A stretch of 64,000 bases of DNA, taken from Bidens hawaiensis (taxonomy: Eukaryota > Streptophyta > Magnoliopsida > Asterales > Asteraceae). Positions 45,631 through 59,447 of the stretch are shown piece after piece. How positions within the stretch are numbered: position 1 is the stretch's first letter; every line of letters begins with the position of its first letter. The notes beneath the pieces are model-generated. The model worked only from the letters and a program-made list of their open reading frames with translations. It did no database searches and was not told the DNA's origin. The stretch lies in contig JAIQDT010000027.1 in NCBI GenBank assembly GCA_021521415.1, forward strand, positions 5,355,001-5,419,000. The letters run 5' to 3'. The position numbers and the translations under genes are program-made.

Positions 45631-46199
45631 TGTTTGATCCCCTTAACTTAACACTCGTTCTAATCAATAACTTAGATCTGATCAAGATCTATATGTTGAT
45701 ATTGATTATACGGATCAAACTCTTTTATACCTTAGTTTGATTGTTATGTAATGTATATATTATCAATATAAGATTAATGTGAAGCTTGAGAGAGAGAGAA
45801 TACTTTAAATATTTCTGAATAATGTTAATTCTCTCAAAACTTCAACTATTTACAAGTGAACAGTGGTTCACTATTTATAGAAGACGATCTGGTTCGCTAA
45901 CATCCCCTAGCGAACCAGCTTCCCCTTCGTTAACTTAAATTAACTTAACGAACCACCCCATGATTCGTTAACATCCCCTAACGAATCAGGAGGGAATACA
46001 TTATAGAGTCCTAGTTCGCTAACATTCCTAGCGAACTAGACCTAACCTTAACGAACTAGTCTTAGTTCGCTAACATTCCTAGCGAACTAGACATGACATA
46101 ACGAATTAGATAAACAAACATTAAATATTACATTAAAATAATCAAATAAACATTTAACGATAATTACAAAGACTCGAGACGCAAAACCGTGCACTAACA
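45631..46199 (-). mobile_element. Element D 3' LTR
   Basis: It runs from TGTTTGATCC to CACTAACA on the plus strand. Four hairpins lie at 45889-45918, 45961-45988, 46011-46039 and 46062-46090, with arms TTCGCTA or TTCGTTA and loops ACATCCCC or ACATTCC. A TATA-like CTATAAATAG (minus) lies at about 45871-45880, just downstream of them in transcription. Confidence 0.92.
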
Positions 46200-46200
46200 G

Positions 46201-46212
46201 ACACCCCCTCGT
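46201..46212 (-). promoter_or_regulatory. Polypurine tract, element D
   Basis: The minus strand reads ACGAGGGGGTGT, one base before the LTR start region. Confidence 0.85.
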
Positions 46213-46233
46213 CTTGAGCTCTTTGTCTTTAAT

Positions 46234-49200
46234 TTATTTGAAACGCTTTGTCTGCCAATCTCTGCAACTATGAATCCCGTGCTCATGGCATACACGAACA
46301 ACACGTTGGAATTGCATAGCCAGGTCGTAATCTTCTTGGCGTTCAAACAAAATTTGCTTCCTGTATAGCACGTCATTGTCTGTCTTTGATAAATTAACCA
46401 ACCACATCGGATCGATTATCTTGATGAGCTCAGTCTGTAGTCCTCAACCACGAACAATAACGGCCTCGCCAGTACGATTGTCATAGTACCAACGGTTGAA
46501 AGACAGATAAATATCTTGCGGCATTGTCTTCACAGGAACTCTTTTCATTGTCTTTGGTGGCTTCACTTTCAAAACAAGTTTCTTCCAGCCAGTCCTCGGA
46601 TCAATCTCATCAGTACGTTTGCGTCTTGGGACCTGGGGCTTGAAGAACTTGAAGCCATGATTGACCTCGAACAGTAAGTGTTGATGAAACCACTCAGCAG
46701 TTCAGTTGCCCCCACGATTGATAAATGGACGTCTCGCGAGGGTGCGTACATCCCAACGCGGTAGTGTTAGAACATCCATTATCCTCTCGTAATATTGCAC
46801 ACCTTTTTTCCCATTTCACAATACATACCTTCAGGTCTGAATCATAGAACCAGGAGACAATGTCACCATGCACCTTAGAAACTGTCTTGAAGGTAGTCAT
46901 TTGATTTGCCTCAATCCAAGTAGCAGCAGTATCCTTTCTTTCTTTATCTACATACCAAAAAGCACTGATGATCTTACCCACTTTCTGGCGTTTGAACCAT
47001 ATTTCAATATCATCATCAGTCACTTCTTTGAGTGAAGGAACCGTTCGCTGCACAATCTTCTCCAAATCGTCCTCAGTTTCTTTAATTACGTCTTCATGAA
47101 ATACCGGAGCACCTTGATCAACATTTGCGTGTTGATACAAGTCCGGGTACTCTTCAGCAGTAACATCCTCCATTTCAATCTCTTCGTTCTCATAAATAAA
47201 GTCTGTATTCATAAATACTGGATCATCTTCCATTTCATTTTCATTGATCACCTCGACATCGGGCTCAGTCTCTAATGCAGTCAGCTGATCGTCATTTAGC
47301 CCAAGTAGAATAGAGATCTGCTCCCTTGTCAAAAATCTAACCACAAACTCACCAATCTGTATCTCATCTCTGTTCACCATACTTCTAACTATCCCAAATT
47401 CATCAATAAATATTACCGTGTTAGCCTCAATCATCTCTATCGGCTTGGCAGCTGTTGGATCTTTAAATGCGATTATCTGCTTGTTTGAATCATCAGCGCC
47501 ACTCACACCAGCACCAGAGGATGAACCATGTGATTGTTTAGGCTCACCTCCTGCATCAGACTCGTCAGGATCATCATCGTCATTTTGAGTTTCTTGAGGG
47601 CATCATCTTTACAAGTTAATTGTAAAATTAACACATCTTGTTCTTTTAATTTCACCCCCTGAGACTCAACAATCGCACGCAGCGACTTGGTCTCCTTCTG
47701 ACAAAACGAAATGTAACTCATCATTTTTCTTTGATTCTCCATGAGTCGTTCTTGATTGAGTCGGTCAGCTGCCATTTGGTTTTCATATAAGTGTAACAGA
47801 TTAAGCAGCATTTCTGTTTGACGTCCATGTGGCAAATTGTATACAGATGGATGAACTGGTTGAATATGACCCTGAGGCCGAGTGATTCTCATGAAAAAGA
47901 CATCACTAGGCAGAGATGGAGGAAATGTAGTTGTTGGCAGAGGAGGAGGTCCCATTGTAGTTGTGGAAGAAACGGTTGACAACACAGCAGGAGGCCTCGG
48001 CATCTCGGTCAACGCCGTTTGAGGAATTAAGCCGAGCCTCTCATGTGACACCATCGTCGTTGTTAATGTGAGCATCAGGGTGCTAGTAGTTAGCGGCACC
48101 GCCGAGCTTTGAGTAGTTGATTGACGAGGTGGTGGTGATCCAATAATTACACCAGCCCCAGAGGACACACGGGGCTTCTTAGGTGGCTCATCAGTAGCTA
48201 CAGCCTTACCCTTTCGTTTTCTTTCTTGCTGAGCTTTTATGGTGGCAGCTAGAGCAGCATCAACTGCATCTTGTTGTTCTTTCAGAGCTCGCTCACCAGC
48301 TCCATCATCACCATCGTTACCATCATCATCCCCACCATCATTGTTCCCACCTTCTCCCCCTTCACGCTCAGAATCCGAGTCATCATGGATCCAGCGCTCA
48401 TTAGGAGGACACACATAATCAGGGTTGATTATATGACCAATCATACTTTTGTCCTGCGGCTTATCCTTCAGATAAATCAACATCCGCTGCACCGTTTCAG
48501 CTTTCATATGTTCCATATCAAGAACATCATTCACCAACGATCGATCAATCACCAAATCCGTTATCAAATCTTGAATAATTAATTGTAGAAAGCGTGGATA
48601 CATCAAGAACTTCTTTGTCGGTAGAGTTTGCTGAACTTGCTCTTTCAAATGATCAAAGATGAGTTCTGAATAGTTGAATGGCTTGTTCCGGATTAAAGCA
48701 ACAAATGCTGATTGTAGGCTCAGTCTACATTCATTGAAACCACCGCGGCGTCCACTCAAGCAATGAAGCAAGACATGCAGCAAATACTTGTAGGGTGGGC
48801 ATAAACCATTCTTGTTCAACATGGACCGACGAATATCACCCCCATAATTTAATCTTGTAAATAAACCCCTGACCAGCGTTCTGTCAAACTCACTCGGGTA
48901 ATCGTCACTATCGTCAAATTTAAGTACCCGACGAATGACCTCTACATCAATCGTGATCGAAAGTTGTTTAGTTGTAGCTTTAACCCAATTACTTTACTCA
49001 ACATATATCGCCGTGTTCCAGAACTGCCTGATTATACTAAGATACACCTTAGGTTTTGCAGTGATTGCATAATGTATCTTTGAACGGCGTAAGAAATTCA
49101 ACATCGCTCCGAACGTCCTTAAATCAGCCACATCGTGATCGACATAAGCACAGATGTTGTGCTTCTTATCGAACGGTTATAAGACCATTTCAGCTTGTTG

Positions 49201-49248
49201 TGGTGGTTGTACTTGTGGTTGTTCCTGTGGTTGTTCTTGTTCAGCCAT
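46234..49248 (-). pseudogene. Element D aORF, disrupted
   Basis: It runs from the ATG at 49248 (MAEQEQPQEQ) to TAA at 46234-46236, about 1,005 codons. The N-domain contains FDKKHNICAYVD, RRSKIHYAI, RQFWNTA, LLHVLLHCLSGRRGG and FLMYPRFLQLIIQD. Then come an acidic Gly/Asp tract, a Pro/Thr/Ser-rich segment and EIWFKRQKVGKIISAFWYVD. The C-domain contains GVQYYER, LARRPFINRG, WYYDNRTGEAVI, IDPMWLVNLSKTDNDVL and FQRVVRVC, clearly related to the A C-domain. Stops occur near 49185 and 48995, with a frame change near 47505 and others below 46800. No signal peptide or membrane helix is apparent. Position suggests an envelope-like role, but the sequence does not prove it. Confidence 0.82.
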
Positions 49249-49654
49249 GATTTACTAAGTGTACTAATGATCAACGAACCAACAGTAACCATCAAGAACA
49301 CACAATCATAATTAACCCTGCAAACAATAATCAAAAGATGATTAGAGTCCACCAAGGGTATCGGAAAGAGATTCCGATCAAAATTATATCAAAATCAGAC
49401 AATTAAAAACATAAATTATACACAAAATGGTTTCAGAAGTTCAAAACCCTTAAACCTCTAAAATTACATAATTAAACAATCAAATCAATGTCATTGTTGA
49501 CGAAAATGATATCGCCAAAGACATGTATACCTTAGACACCAAATTAATCTTTGAAATGTTCAAACACAAAGATCGAAAATATCAGAGAGAATTTGAACAG
49601 TTTCTGAAATATGAAGAAAGAAGACGAACAGTGAAATGCTTATTCGTTATCTTG

Positions 49655-49664
49655 TCTTATATAG
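49655..49664 (-). promoter_or_regulatory. TATA box of the D aORF promoter
   Basis: The minus strand reads GCTATATAAG about 410 bp before the aORF ATG, directly downstream of the CGAAT array at 49665-49945. An AG acceptor (TTTGCAG, about 49318) lies between TATA and ATG. Confidence 0.6.
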
Positions 49665-49945
49665 CGATTCACGAAACCCTAGGTACAGCTTGCACGAATC
49701 AGACGATTCGTTTAACTTAAAGGTTAGCAAATTAGTCCATTCGCTAACTCAATTCGTTACCTTATGTTAGCGAATCACAATGTGATTCGTTAAATTAAAG
49801 ATAGCGAATCAAGACACGAATCGTGTCATGATTCGTTAAATATGTATAACGAAGGGATGATTCGTTACAGAGTGCGGAAGCGAATGCTAGTTAGCTAAGG
49901 AATCACCTAGTTCGTTATCCATAAATAACGAATGGATTTTAGCGA
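49665..49945 (-). repeat. CGAATC/GATTCG motif array upstream of D aORF
   Basis: About 18 copies of TAGCGAAT, AACGAAT or GATTCGTTA occur on both strands. They include inverted pairs such as TAGCGAATCA...TGATTCGTTA and ACACGAATCGTGT. It is the same motif family as in the LTR hairpins and the 5' leader of D. Confidence 0.75.
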
Positions 49946-51648
49946 ATTAAACCCCTTTTTATTTAATTTTAAATTAAATAAATAAATGAATAAATTAATG
50001 AAATAAATCATTAAGTTAAATTATCGAGAAATCCTTATATCCCGACAACCTAATACGTTAAAATTGTTTCAGATTACCGAAACTTAACTTAAATTTTATG
50101 TAAATATGTTGTATAAAGAAAACAAAAATGTTTTTGGTATTTTGTAAAAAATTAAGAATTAAAGAATGTATTTACAAAAAAAATATCCGAACAATTAAAA
50201 ATAGACAATCTTTTTGCATTTTTCAACGATTTTACCAAAAGCAGTACATGTTTTTGTAATTTTGTCGAGTTTGAGCAGAGAATCATATTGACCAAATTGT
50301 CTTTCCATCACAGTTTTATATTTAAGCGATATTATGACTGGTGATAAGTCGGTCATTGGTATTGTTGTCCACATAAATCTAATAACACACATTCAAGTAT
50401 TTTTGTGATATGATTAAATAGTTCAATTAGAGCACAGAATATCAGAAATTATCAGCCTCTAATCTCGGTTCAAGCTTAATTTGATTTTTGCCAAATCACC
50501 CCAACTTGACTTAAACCATTATATTGTTGATCAAAATTTTTGATACCAATTGTAGAAATTTTGAGCAATGCATCAAGTTTCCTTAACTGTGAGTGAGTAT
50601 GCACGAGTCCATCTGTCGGCTTACATACATTGTATCCCCTGGGGTCCGTTTCTTAATGGTATTAAGACGCACGCAAGGGAGGAACAATTTGTATGATTAA
50701 CAGCGGATTTTGATCAAGTCAGTAATGTAAGTTGTACGAGGTACAGCAGTGATCAAGTTTAATGACTTTGGGTTTGCTCTAGAAAGCGAGTGAAATATTC
50801 ATGCATATGAATACCCAGATGGTTAAACCACATAAAGACTCACAATATCCAGAAACTTAACGCTTGTTATTTGCTTTATTTGATTTTTGGGTGATCAACA
50901 AATATAAGGCTTGAGTATGACTGGTTATTACATTTCTGCCATCCTCACCAAGACTTTTGATAGAGACTAACAACCCTTTCAATTTGGCGTTTCTTTATGT
51001 TTATATCACATATTTTACTCTACTGGGCTGTTTTAAGACCTACCAATGCACCAATGCAATTAAGCACACAGTCTTTTAAGCTTACTTTTTGCTGAACTTG
51101 GGGTCAAAATAATCAATGTACTATCATTTTCTCTTTTTGCTTCAAAAACTCAATATTTTGAAGAGTATAAAAACAAAATAAAGATAAATTTAATCGCCCC
51201 AGTTAACTTAAGTTAATAAATAAATGGCTAACCTTCAATCCACAAGTGAATCATAGGACCAGACATGCAGGCAAGTTTCACAAACTTAAATAACCGACAT
51301 AATTTTCAGCGAGAAAATAATCTAAAAATCTTTTTGGTTTTTCTCTGTACAAACTTTAAAACACAAAATTTTTGGTTTTTCAGATTTTTCTGTACAAAAC
51401 ATAAAACACATTCTTTTTGGTTTTTCAAAATTTTAAAATGTTTTAGGTTTTTCTAGATATTTAAAGGGAAAACATTAAAGAACAGAAATCATAATATTTT
51501 TGAATTTTTGAAATTTTTTTTTAATGTTTTTGTATTTTATCTATACAAACGAAAGCACATTCTTTTTGTATTTTCTATACTTTTCACCCCCTAAAATCTA
51601 AAACATAATAAAAAATAAGACTAAATTTATAAAGCAATTAAAAGATAA
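49946..51648 (-). other. Element D linker, upstream half
   Basis: Non-coding sequence between pol and the motif array. Blocks shared with G and A lie at about 50470-50515 and 50908-50946 (GAGTATGACTGG on the plus strand). The part from 51280 to 51600 has repeated TTTTTGGTTTTTC-like words. I see no ORF of note. Confidence 0.65.
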
Positions 51649-54600
51649 TTATCCTAATTTTAGGATCTCAGCAAGGGTCTTCAATCCATTTAAACCAAGC
51701 AAAAAAATAAAACGTGTTTTATCAAATGCTTTGGTAAATAGATCGGCTTTTTGAAAATCCGTGTGTACTTTCTCAAGATCAATTAATTTCTTTTCATAGC
51801 AATCCCGTATAAAATGATATCGAATCTCGATATGTTTCGTTTTAGAATGTTGTACGGGATTCTTGGTGATACTTATAGCAGCAGAATTATCAATCAAGAT
51901 GGGAGTAGTAAGAAACTTCAAACCGTAGTCGCGAATATGTTGTTGTATCCACAGAACCTGGGAACAGCAACTCGAGGCTGCAACATATTCAGCTTCGGCG
52001 GTTGAAGTAGAGACCGTTGTCTGCTTCTTACACTGCCAGGAAACAAGCCGGTTTCCTAAAAATTGACATCCAGCAGTCGTTGATTTAAAGTTGATCTTGC
52101 ATCCTCCATAATCTGAATCTGAGTAGGCGGTAAAATCGAAAGAATTATCTTTGGGGTACCATAACCCGATGTCAGGATTTCCCCGTAGATATTGCAAAAT
52201 ACGCTTGACCGCTGCCAGGTGAGTCACTCGGGGACTAGCTTGGTACCTAGCACACACACAAACAGCAAACATTATGTCGGGTCGAGAAGCAGCTAAATAC
52301 ATTAGAGAACCAATCATAGCACGATAAAGGGTCGGATCAACGATATCCTCCAATTCATCCGGTGATAAATTGTGACCCACTGGAAGAGGAGTTGAAGGGA
52401 TTTTTCCGGCAGTTATCTTGAATCGGCTCAAGACGTCGTTCACATACTTAGTTTGATGAATGAAGATTCCCTTATCAGATTGATGAACCTGCAGCCCTAA
52501 AAAGAAATTCATCTCTCCTATCGAGCTCATTTCAAATTTTGTTTGCATGGACTTCTCGAACTTCTTACATAAAGTGTCGTTTGTAGACCCAAATATAATA
52601 TCATCAACATAAATCTGGACTAGAAGAAGATCATCACCAACAGTTTTATAAAATAAAGTGCAGTCAACAGTTCCTCGTTTGAAGTCATTATCCGTCAGAT
52701 GGTCGGCGAGTGTGCCATACCAAGCTCTCGGGGCCTGATGTAAACCATACAGGGCCTTGTTTAAACGGTAAAGACGGTCAGGATAATCAGGATCTTCAAA
52801 ACCAGGTGAAACACTTCCTCATGTAGTTCACCATTGAGAAAAGCACTTTTGACATCCATTTGATAAACCTCGATATTCTTGTAAGCAGCATAAGCCAGAA
52901 AGATTCGAATCGACTCTAATCTTGCAACTGGAGCATATACCTCAGTATAATCAATACCCTTTTACTGATGAAAACCTTGCACCACTAGACGTGCTTTGTT
53001 TCTGACAATCACCCCTCGATCGTCCTTTTTACATTTAAATACCCACTTAGTCGGAATAGCTTTCTTGACTCTAGCAGGTTTGTCTATTAAATCCCAAACA
53101 CCCAATCGTGCAAACTGTTGTAATTCCTCTTGCATAGCTTCTACCCAAGAAGGATCTTCAAGTGCCTTACGAGCTGTCGTTGGCTCAACTTGAGATAGAA
53201 AGCAATTGAATTTAGCAATATTCACAATTCCCGAATAGTGTAAATTAGTGTAAGCACACAATACATTATTGTCGCTTGACGAAGCAACTTGATGACGTGT
53301 ACGAACGCCCACATCAAGTTCTCCAATGATATTGTTCTGTGGATGATATCCATGAATCCGAAGAGTAAGATTTTCAGGAACAACAACATTGTCAAATAAA
53401 TTAGTGTAATGTTCACCTAACTCGGGAGATGAGACATTATCACAATCAAGATCGATAACTTGAATCTCAGCTTGATCATCATCGGAAGAGGTAGAGGCAC
53501 TATCAATAACAACTGGAGGAACAACTTGAGAATCTTCAGTTGTAGCATCGGGTTGAACTTCATCTGCATTAGTATTTGAAGATCTTGGAATGTTCAATTG
53601 TTCTTCAAACTAAGCTCTAACCAGATCTTCATCGATGTGATCAGTCGAAGGAGTAAACGAATTAAATAAACTATCGTAGTCAAACATCCAGTCTGGACCT
53701 TTCCCTTGTGGAGGAGTTGTGTACTTTTGACAGTCCACATGGTACCATTCTTCAATACAGCCAGATGTAAAATTAAATACTCTTTTCTTTGGAGACGCAT
53801 AGCCCAAGAAATATCCTTCGATAGCCTTTTCATCAAATTTACCCGAATCCTTCTTCAATTTTGTACACGGACACCCAAATGATTCCAGGTACTTTAAATT
53901 AGGTTTTCTGTTATTCAATATTTCATACCTTGTCTTCTTGAGTCGCTTAACTGTTAGAACCCGATTAAGTGTATAACAAGTTGTGTTCACTGCTTCATTC
54001 CAAAATTGAATAGGAAGATTTGAATCAGCAAGCATTGTACGTGCAGCTTCAATCAGAGTTCTATTTTTCCTTTCAGCAACACCGTTTTGTTGTGGTACAT
54101 AAGGTGCACTATATTCTCGATGAATTCCCTTTTGAATACAAAAGAAATCCAAAATAGTGTTTTTGAATTCAGTACCATTATCACACCGGATTCTCCTCAC
54201 CTTTTGTTTGTACAGTGATTCGATCTTGGTAATAAGATTTTGTACCAAAACAGGTGTTTGATCTTTTGAACTCATAAATAACACCCATGAATATCTTGAA
54301 TAATAATCTGTCACGACAAGACAATACCAGTCTCCAGAAATACTCGCACGATTCACTGGACCAAACAAATCCATATGAAGTCGTTCAAGAGGAGTATTAA
54401 TGGAATTCAATAACTTCGATGGATGTGTCTTCTTCTTCTACTTGCCCTTCTTGCATGCAACAAAGTGATCAGATAACTTAAAGTTCTTTAGTGAGACACC
54501 CTCAACTAAGTCATTTGCCATTAAATAATTCATCTTTCTAACATGAATGTGACCCATTCGTCGATGCCACAGAATCGAGTCTTTCTCGGTTGCTTTCGAG

Positions 54601-55016
54601 ACAAAACATGTTTCGATTGATGTTGATATCTTAGAACTCATGTTTAAGACATAAATATCATTTGATCGTGGTGATCGCATGACAACCATGTCCTCGGGAA
54701 TCACGTAACCCGGTTTCAAGATAAGACACTCTTTGTCAGTAAATATTGTAGTGTACTTTTTATCACAAATCTGCAATACACTCAATAAGTTATGATCAAC
54801 CTTGTCACAATAATTTACTTTTTCAAATGTAATATGACCATTTGAAACATCACCCTCTTGTGTGATCATGCCTCCAGAATTCCCAGCAAATGCTACATAA
54901 CCACCTTGAATATTTCTTACGTTGGTTAATAGGTCGAGATTTCCGGTGATATGACGAGAACACCCGCTATCCATGATCCAGTTTTCACCAGAAATGGTCT
55001 TGGATGAACCCTATAC
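51649..55016 (-). pseudogene. Element D pol, disrupted
   Basis: Domains in order are protease WIMDSGCSRHITG (about 54970), GAG-pre-integrase LWHRRMGHIHVRKM, integrase core with HMDLFGPV, RCDNGTEFKN and NGVAERKNRT (all three acidic residues present), RT with [23 protein letters not shown] and YVDDIIFGST, and RNase H with YSDSDYGGC, AEAEYVAAS and DNSAAI. Lesions are a zinc-ligand Cys-to-Phe (HFVAC), a stop after KKGK (about 54436), a stop after DLVRA (about 53608), a stop after GFHQ (about 52960) and a frameshift near 52810. From 52548 to the natural stop at 51649 the frame is open. Confidence 0.9.
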
Positions 55017-55030
55017 ATAAACAAAAGTGG

Positions 55031-58000
55031 TTAGTTCAAAAAGGCAGCCCAGGCCTCAGTCTTGGGCACCTTTTGGTTTTCTCTTTGATCATTAACATTA
55101 ACATATTTGAATTGTTGTTCAGCCACTTGTGAATAAGTTACTGGCTTCTTAGACTTTCGTCTTAAATAAGCTGCCTGAACAATGTTTGAATTCCTGTTTT
55201 GACATAAAGGTTCAGTTGGAATGAATTTTGGTTTCACTTGACCGTGTGTCTCATTGATTTGAAACACCTTCCGAGGATTCACATCAGAGAACAAGATATG
55301 AGTATCATCAGCATACGACATTGGTCGTTTCAGAATCTCCTTAACCACTGGAATTGGTTTAGATTTGTCCTTGATAAAAGGATGAAGATTCTGAAAGTTC
55401 TGTTGATTACAATTTCTCACAACATGACCTTGTTGACCGCATAAAAAACACGTTTGCATGTCCACATGGTGATGTTTAGAAGAAATTGGAATAGATGATT
55501 TATGATGACTCACATTCTTAGTCATGCTCTTAGCAAACTCATCAGATAATTCAGATTTCTTCTTTAAATAAAAATCTAAATTATAATTGTTTGAAAAACT
55601 TTGTAGTGTATCTGTTCCAGTTGACTTAACAAAGTTAATCTTCTTAGCTTGCTTTAAAAATTGTTGTGCCTTAGTCAATGGATCAGATAAGACTGATGCT
55701 TTCGCTTGAGCATACACACGTTCAACTTCACGAACCTTGGAAGTTTTATTGTAAAACACACTCTCAATTAGCTCAGGCTTAATGATACTAATTGGAATAT
55801 CTTTTTCAGTGAACATTGTGTCCATTCCTTTTAACTTAAAAACTCTAGCAGCAGATGGCTTAGAACTAGAAGGATTAATGAAACGCATTAAATCCTCATC
55901 AGAAATTTTTGGTTTAACTGACTTCTTTGCCTTCATAGAGTTCTCTTTTTTTGAATTTTCCTTTTTCTCTCGAGGTTTGTGTGAACCATACACTGCATCC
56001 TCAAATTCGTGAGGTTCGCACATAATATGATTAGAACTGGGAATGTTCTTATTCTTGTGTATAATCTCTGGTTCAAACACATCCTCGATAATGACCTCGT
56101 CATTGTGTTCAACAAACACCTTTTTGCTTTGGACATGAGAATTTTGAGGAGCAACTTGGGGTTTGACAATTTCAGGTTTAACCATTTTTGGTTTTTCAGA
56201 AATTACAGATTTCTTTTGAATCAAATCCTCTTCTTTTCTTGCAAAAGGATTAATTTTATAATCATTATGAAAATGTGGTGGAATTTCAACAAAACCAATA
56301 CCTTTCTTAGAATTTTTTTGTTTTCCAGAAACTTCAATAATTTCATTCAATAAAAACGAAGAATTTCGAAATTTACCCAACTTGTTCTTCAACTCAAGAA
56401 CCTCATTCTCAAGCTCAGTTATTTTAGAACGATGTTTCAAAATTGCCTGAAACTTTTGGTCATTAATGGTCATTTTCACAGATAACTCGGCTTTGAGATC
56501 ATGATTACTTGTCGACAATGCTTCAATCTTTTCTCGAGATTTCATTTGAGACTCAAGAGATTGTCGATAAGTATCCTTAAGAGAAGCAATTTCTCTTATA
56601 AGATTATCATTTTGATTTTTCAAAGTTTATAACTTAGAGTTATTAGATTCACAGTCAACACATGATGCTTTAACAAATGAAGTAGAAGAGATATAATTAC
56701 TAACCTCATTGATCTTAGCCATGCAAGCAAACATTGGTTCAAAAGACTTGTCGCAAGAATCATCAGAATCAGATCCAGAATCATTATCTGAAGATATCAC
56801 ACTAGCAGTAGCATCTTGACAATCTTCATGTAACCCAAACATAACTAAATTTGCTTGAACATCATTGCACAATAGCCTTTGAGACCAATCATTTCCATCT
56901 GCTAACATCGCTTGTGTTGTAGAAGTAGACGGTTTCTTTTCAGCATCACTTCCTCGTGGTGAAAAAGCGTTTTGACTTTGACCACGAGTTCCAGTGTATT
57001 CCTTTCTTGGTTTGTCGCATTCCTTCGCGAAATGACCGAATTCTTGACAATTATAACACTTCACCTTCAATTTGTCAAAACCCAACTTCTTGTTTAACGC
57101 TGGAAGATCTTTTCCAGTTCTCTGCATGAATCTTTTAACTTTACGAACGATCATGGCCATATTCCATTTTAAATCCATGATCTCTAAATCATCCGGATCT
57201 ATTTGATCATAATCCTCATCTGTTAACTCACTCGTGGCAATTTTACTACTCACCAGGTTTTCATATGAAGACATAAATGCCGTAAGAAAAGCAAAGTTTT
57301 GCTCAGCTTCCTTCATATTCACACTAGGAGGTGTAGCAAATGGATTAGTACTAGTAGAACTTCCAGGACTACCTGAATTACCAGCAGAGTAGAAACAAAC
57401 TTTTGGGTCATTAAATAAAGCAGATTCTTTTTCACTTGCGGCATGAGTAAGAAAAGCAGTGATTGGTGAGATTGTTGAACTCAGAGTCATACTTCCAACA
57501 TAGAAAGCCGGATCTTGATTTTCTTTTGAAGACTTTTGACACTTAAGATCATATTCTCTTGCTTCGATCTTTTGTAGGAATTCAAGTGCTGTCAAATCTT
57601 CATTCAGAAAATAATCATTCTCTTTCAAAACCATGAGAAATGTTGAATAGGAACTAGGAAGCACACTCTTGATAGTGTCAATTTTATCTCTTTCAGAAAT
57701 TTCCATTCTCATTTTATCCATTTCAGCAATCAAATGACTAAATCTGGTAGTCATTTCTTCAACTGTTTCTCCTTTTAATAAATTAAAGTTTCGAAATTGA
57801 AACTTGAGCATCACTTTCTTACTCTCAGCTGTGTTTCCCATGCTTCTCATACGCAGATGTTGAAACAAATATGCACATCTCTTGATACTTCCAACTTGAT
57901 GAAAAATGTTCTCTGGTAAAGCCATAGTCAATGTAGAATATGCTTTTATCTCAATTTCTAAAGCTTTCTTTTCTTCTTGTGAATATTGAGAGACAGCTTT

Positions 58001-58237
58001 AGGAGTATACCCAACAGTATCATCACCAATCATAGGTGCAACATAAACCTCATCCAGACAATATGAACAGTCGGGATGAACCGATCCTAAATGTGCACGA
58101 AACCGAGGTTCCCATTTGGCGAAGTCACTGAATTTCATCAATCTTGGACATTTAGAATGTGAACCAATCTCGGTATCAAGTTGCAACATCTGTTGCATCA
58201 ACATATTTTGAGATGCCAATGCATACATACCAGCCAT
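55031..58237 (-). pseudogene. Element D gag, nearly intact
   Basis: It runs from the ATG at 58237 (MAGMYALASQ) to the TAA at 55031-55033, about 1,068 codons. Only one stop interrupts it: TAA at 56624-56626, where element E has Glu. The UBN2-like domain is followed by knuckle CYNCQEFGHFAKEC (about 57060), an Asp/Ser-rich acidic patch (SDNDSGSDSDDS), a coiled coil and the second knuckle CFLCGQQGHVVRNC (about 55450). The natural stop lies just before protease, which is in another frame, so pol would need recoding or a lost base. Confidence 0.88.
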
Positions 58238-59433
58238 CTTTGAAAATAAACAAGTAATAAAATATCTTAACGAATCAGTGAACAGTAGTAGTGAATGGTG
58301 AACGAACTGTGATTAGTTGTAACGAACTGTGAACAGTTGTAACGAATTGAGACTTAACGAATCAAGTCTTAACGAATGAGGATAATAGGTTAACGAATCA
58401 AAAGTCAACTAAGCGAGTCAACCTTAACGAATCACAACTAAGTTTAACGAATCACCCAAATGGCGAAACAGATAACGAATGTGATAAAGGCTTAACGAAT
58501 CACAAGTCAACTTAACGAATTGACTAAACGAATTGACCAAGTCAACTTAACGAATTGATCAAGCGAATTGACCAAGTCAACTTAACGAATTGATCAAACA
58601 AATTGACCAAGTCAACTTAACGAATTGATCACACGAATTGACCAAGTCAACTTAACGAATTATTAAGGAATGCTTAGCGAATCAAGATAACGAATCAGCT
58701 ATAGTTGATAACGAATCAACACTATAGCGAATTATAATATAACGAATCAGGTTGTTACAACCGTTTGTAACAAACTTGATTCCTTTTTGCCACGTGGCAA
58801 AAAGTTGTTAAAGCACAAATTCCAAGACTAACACGTGTCAAACGAATCAGTTATCTAGTTAACGAACTAGATAACACGAATTAATTAACTCACACGAATC
58901 AGCTAGCAAACTGATTAGCGAATGGCACGAGTTTATAGCGAATCAAGTTAAAGATTTAGCGAATCGCTTGAAACTTTATAGCGAATTGCCATCATCTTCA
59001 AATCTTCAAATATTCAAGAACAAATTTCCAGAAAAATGAAGTTCAAACCCAGAAATACATCAATTCCAGATCTGTATTACACACTCAATTGTCAACCAAA
59101 ACTAACAAATAATATACCAAAATGCTCGTAATCGCAAAACGAATTCAATCCAGCACAACTCGTAACCGATTAACACCATACACGAACCAATTTCGACCAA
59201 AATCAAACCCCTGTTCACGGACTCAAACCGAAAACCCAATACACATCACAAATCCAATTCACAATTCAATTTCACACAATTGAACCTCAATTATACCTTA
59301 ACTAAACCAGTTTCACTCTAATCCATCCATAATCAATCCAAAACAACCCAAATTAGTTCAAACTCAAACTAAACAGAAAATAAATCAAAAATTATAATAA
59401 TAACAATCAAACCAAGTGACTTGAGCCCCGAAA
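58238..59433 (-). other. Element D 5' leader with CGAATC array
   Basis: About 40 AACGAATC/TAGCGAATC-like motifs lie between 58265 and 58990, mostly in one orientation. They include a 35-bp tandem repeat. 59000-59430 is C/A-rich with no further structure seen. Confidence 0.75.
58530..58663 (-). repeat. 35-bp tandem repeat, about four copies
   Basis: Units start at 58530, 58565, 58600 and 58635, each containing GAATTGACCAAGTCAACTTA followed by ACGAATTGATCA. Copies differ at only a few bases. Confidence 0.9.
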
Positions 59434-59445
59434 GCTCTGATACCA
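59434..59445 (-). promoter_or_regulatory. Primer binding site, element D
   Basis: The minus strand reads TGGTATCAGAGC, an exact initiator tRNA-Met complement, two bases from the LTR. Confidence 0.92.
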
Positions 59446-59447
59446 CT

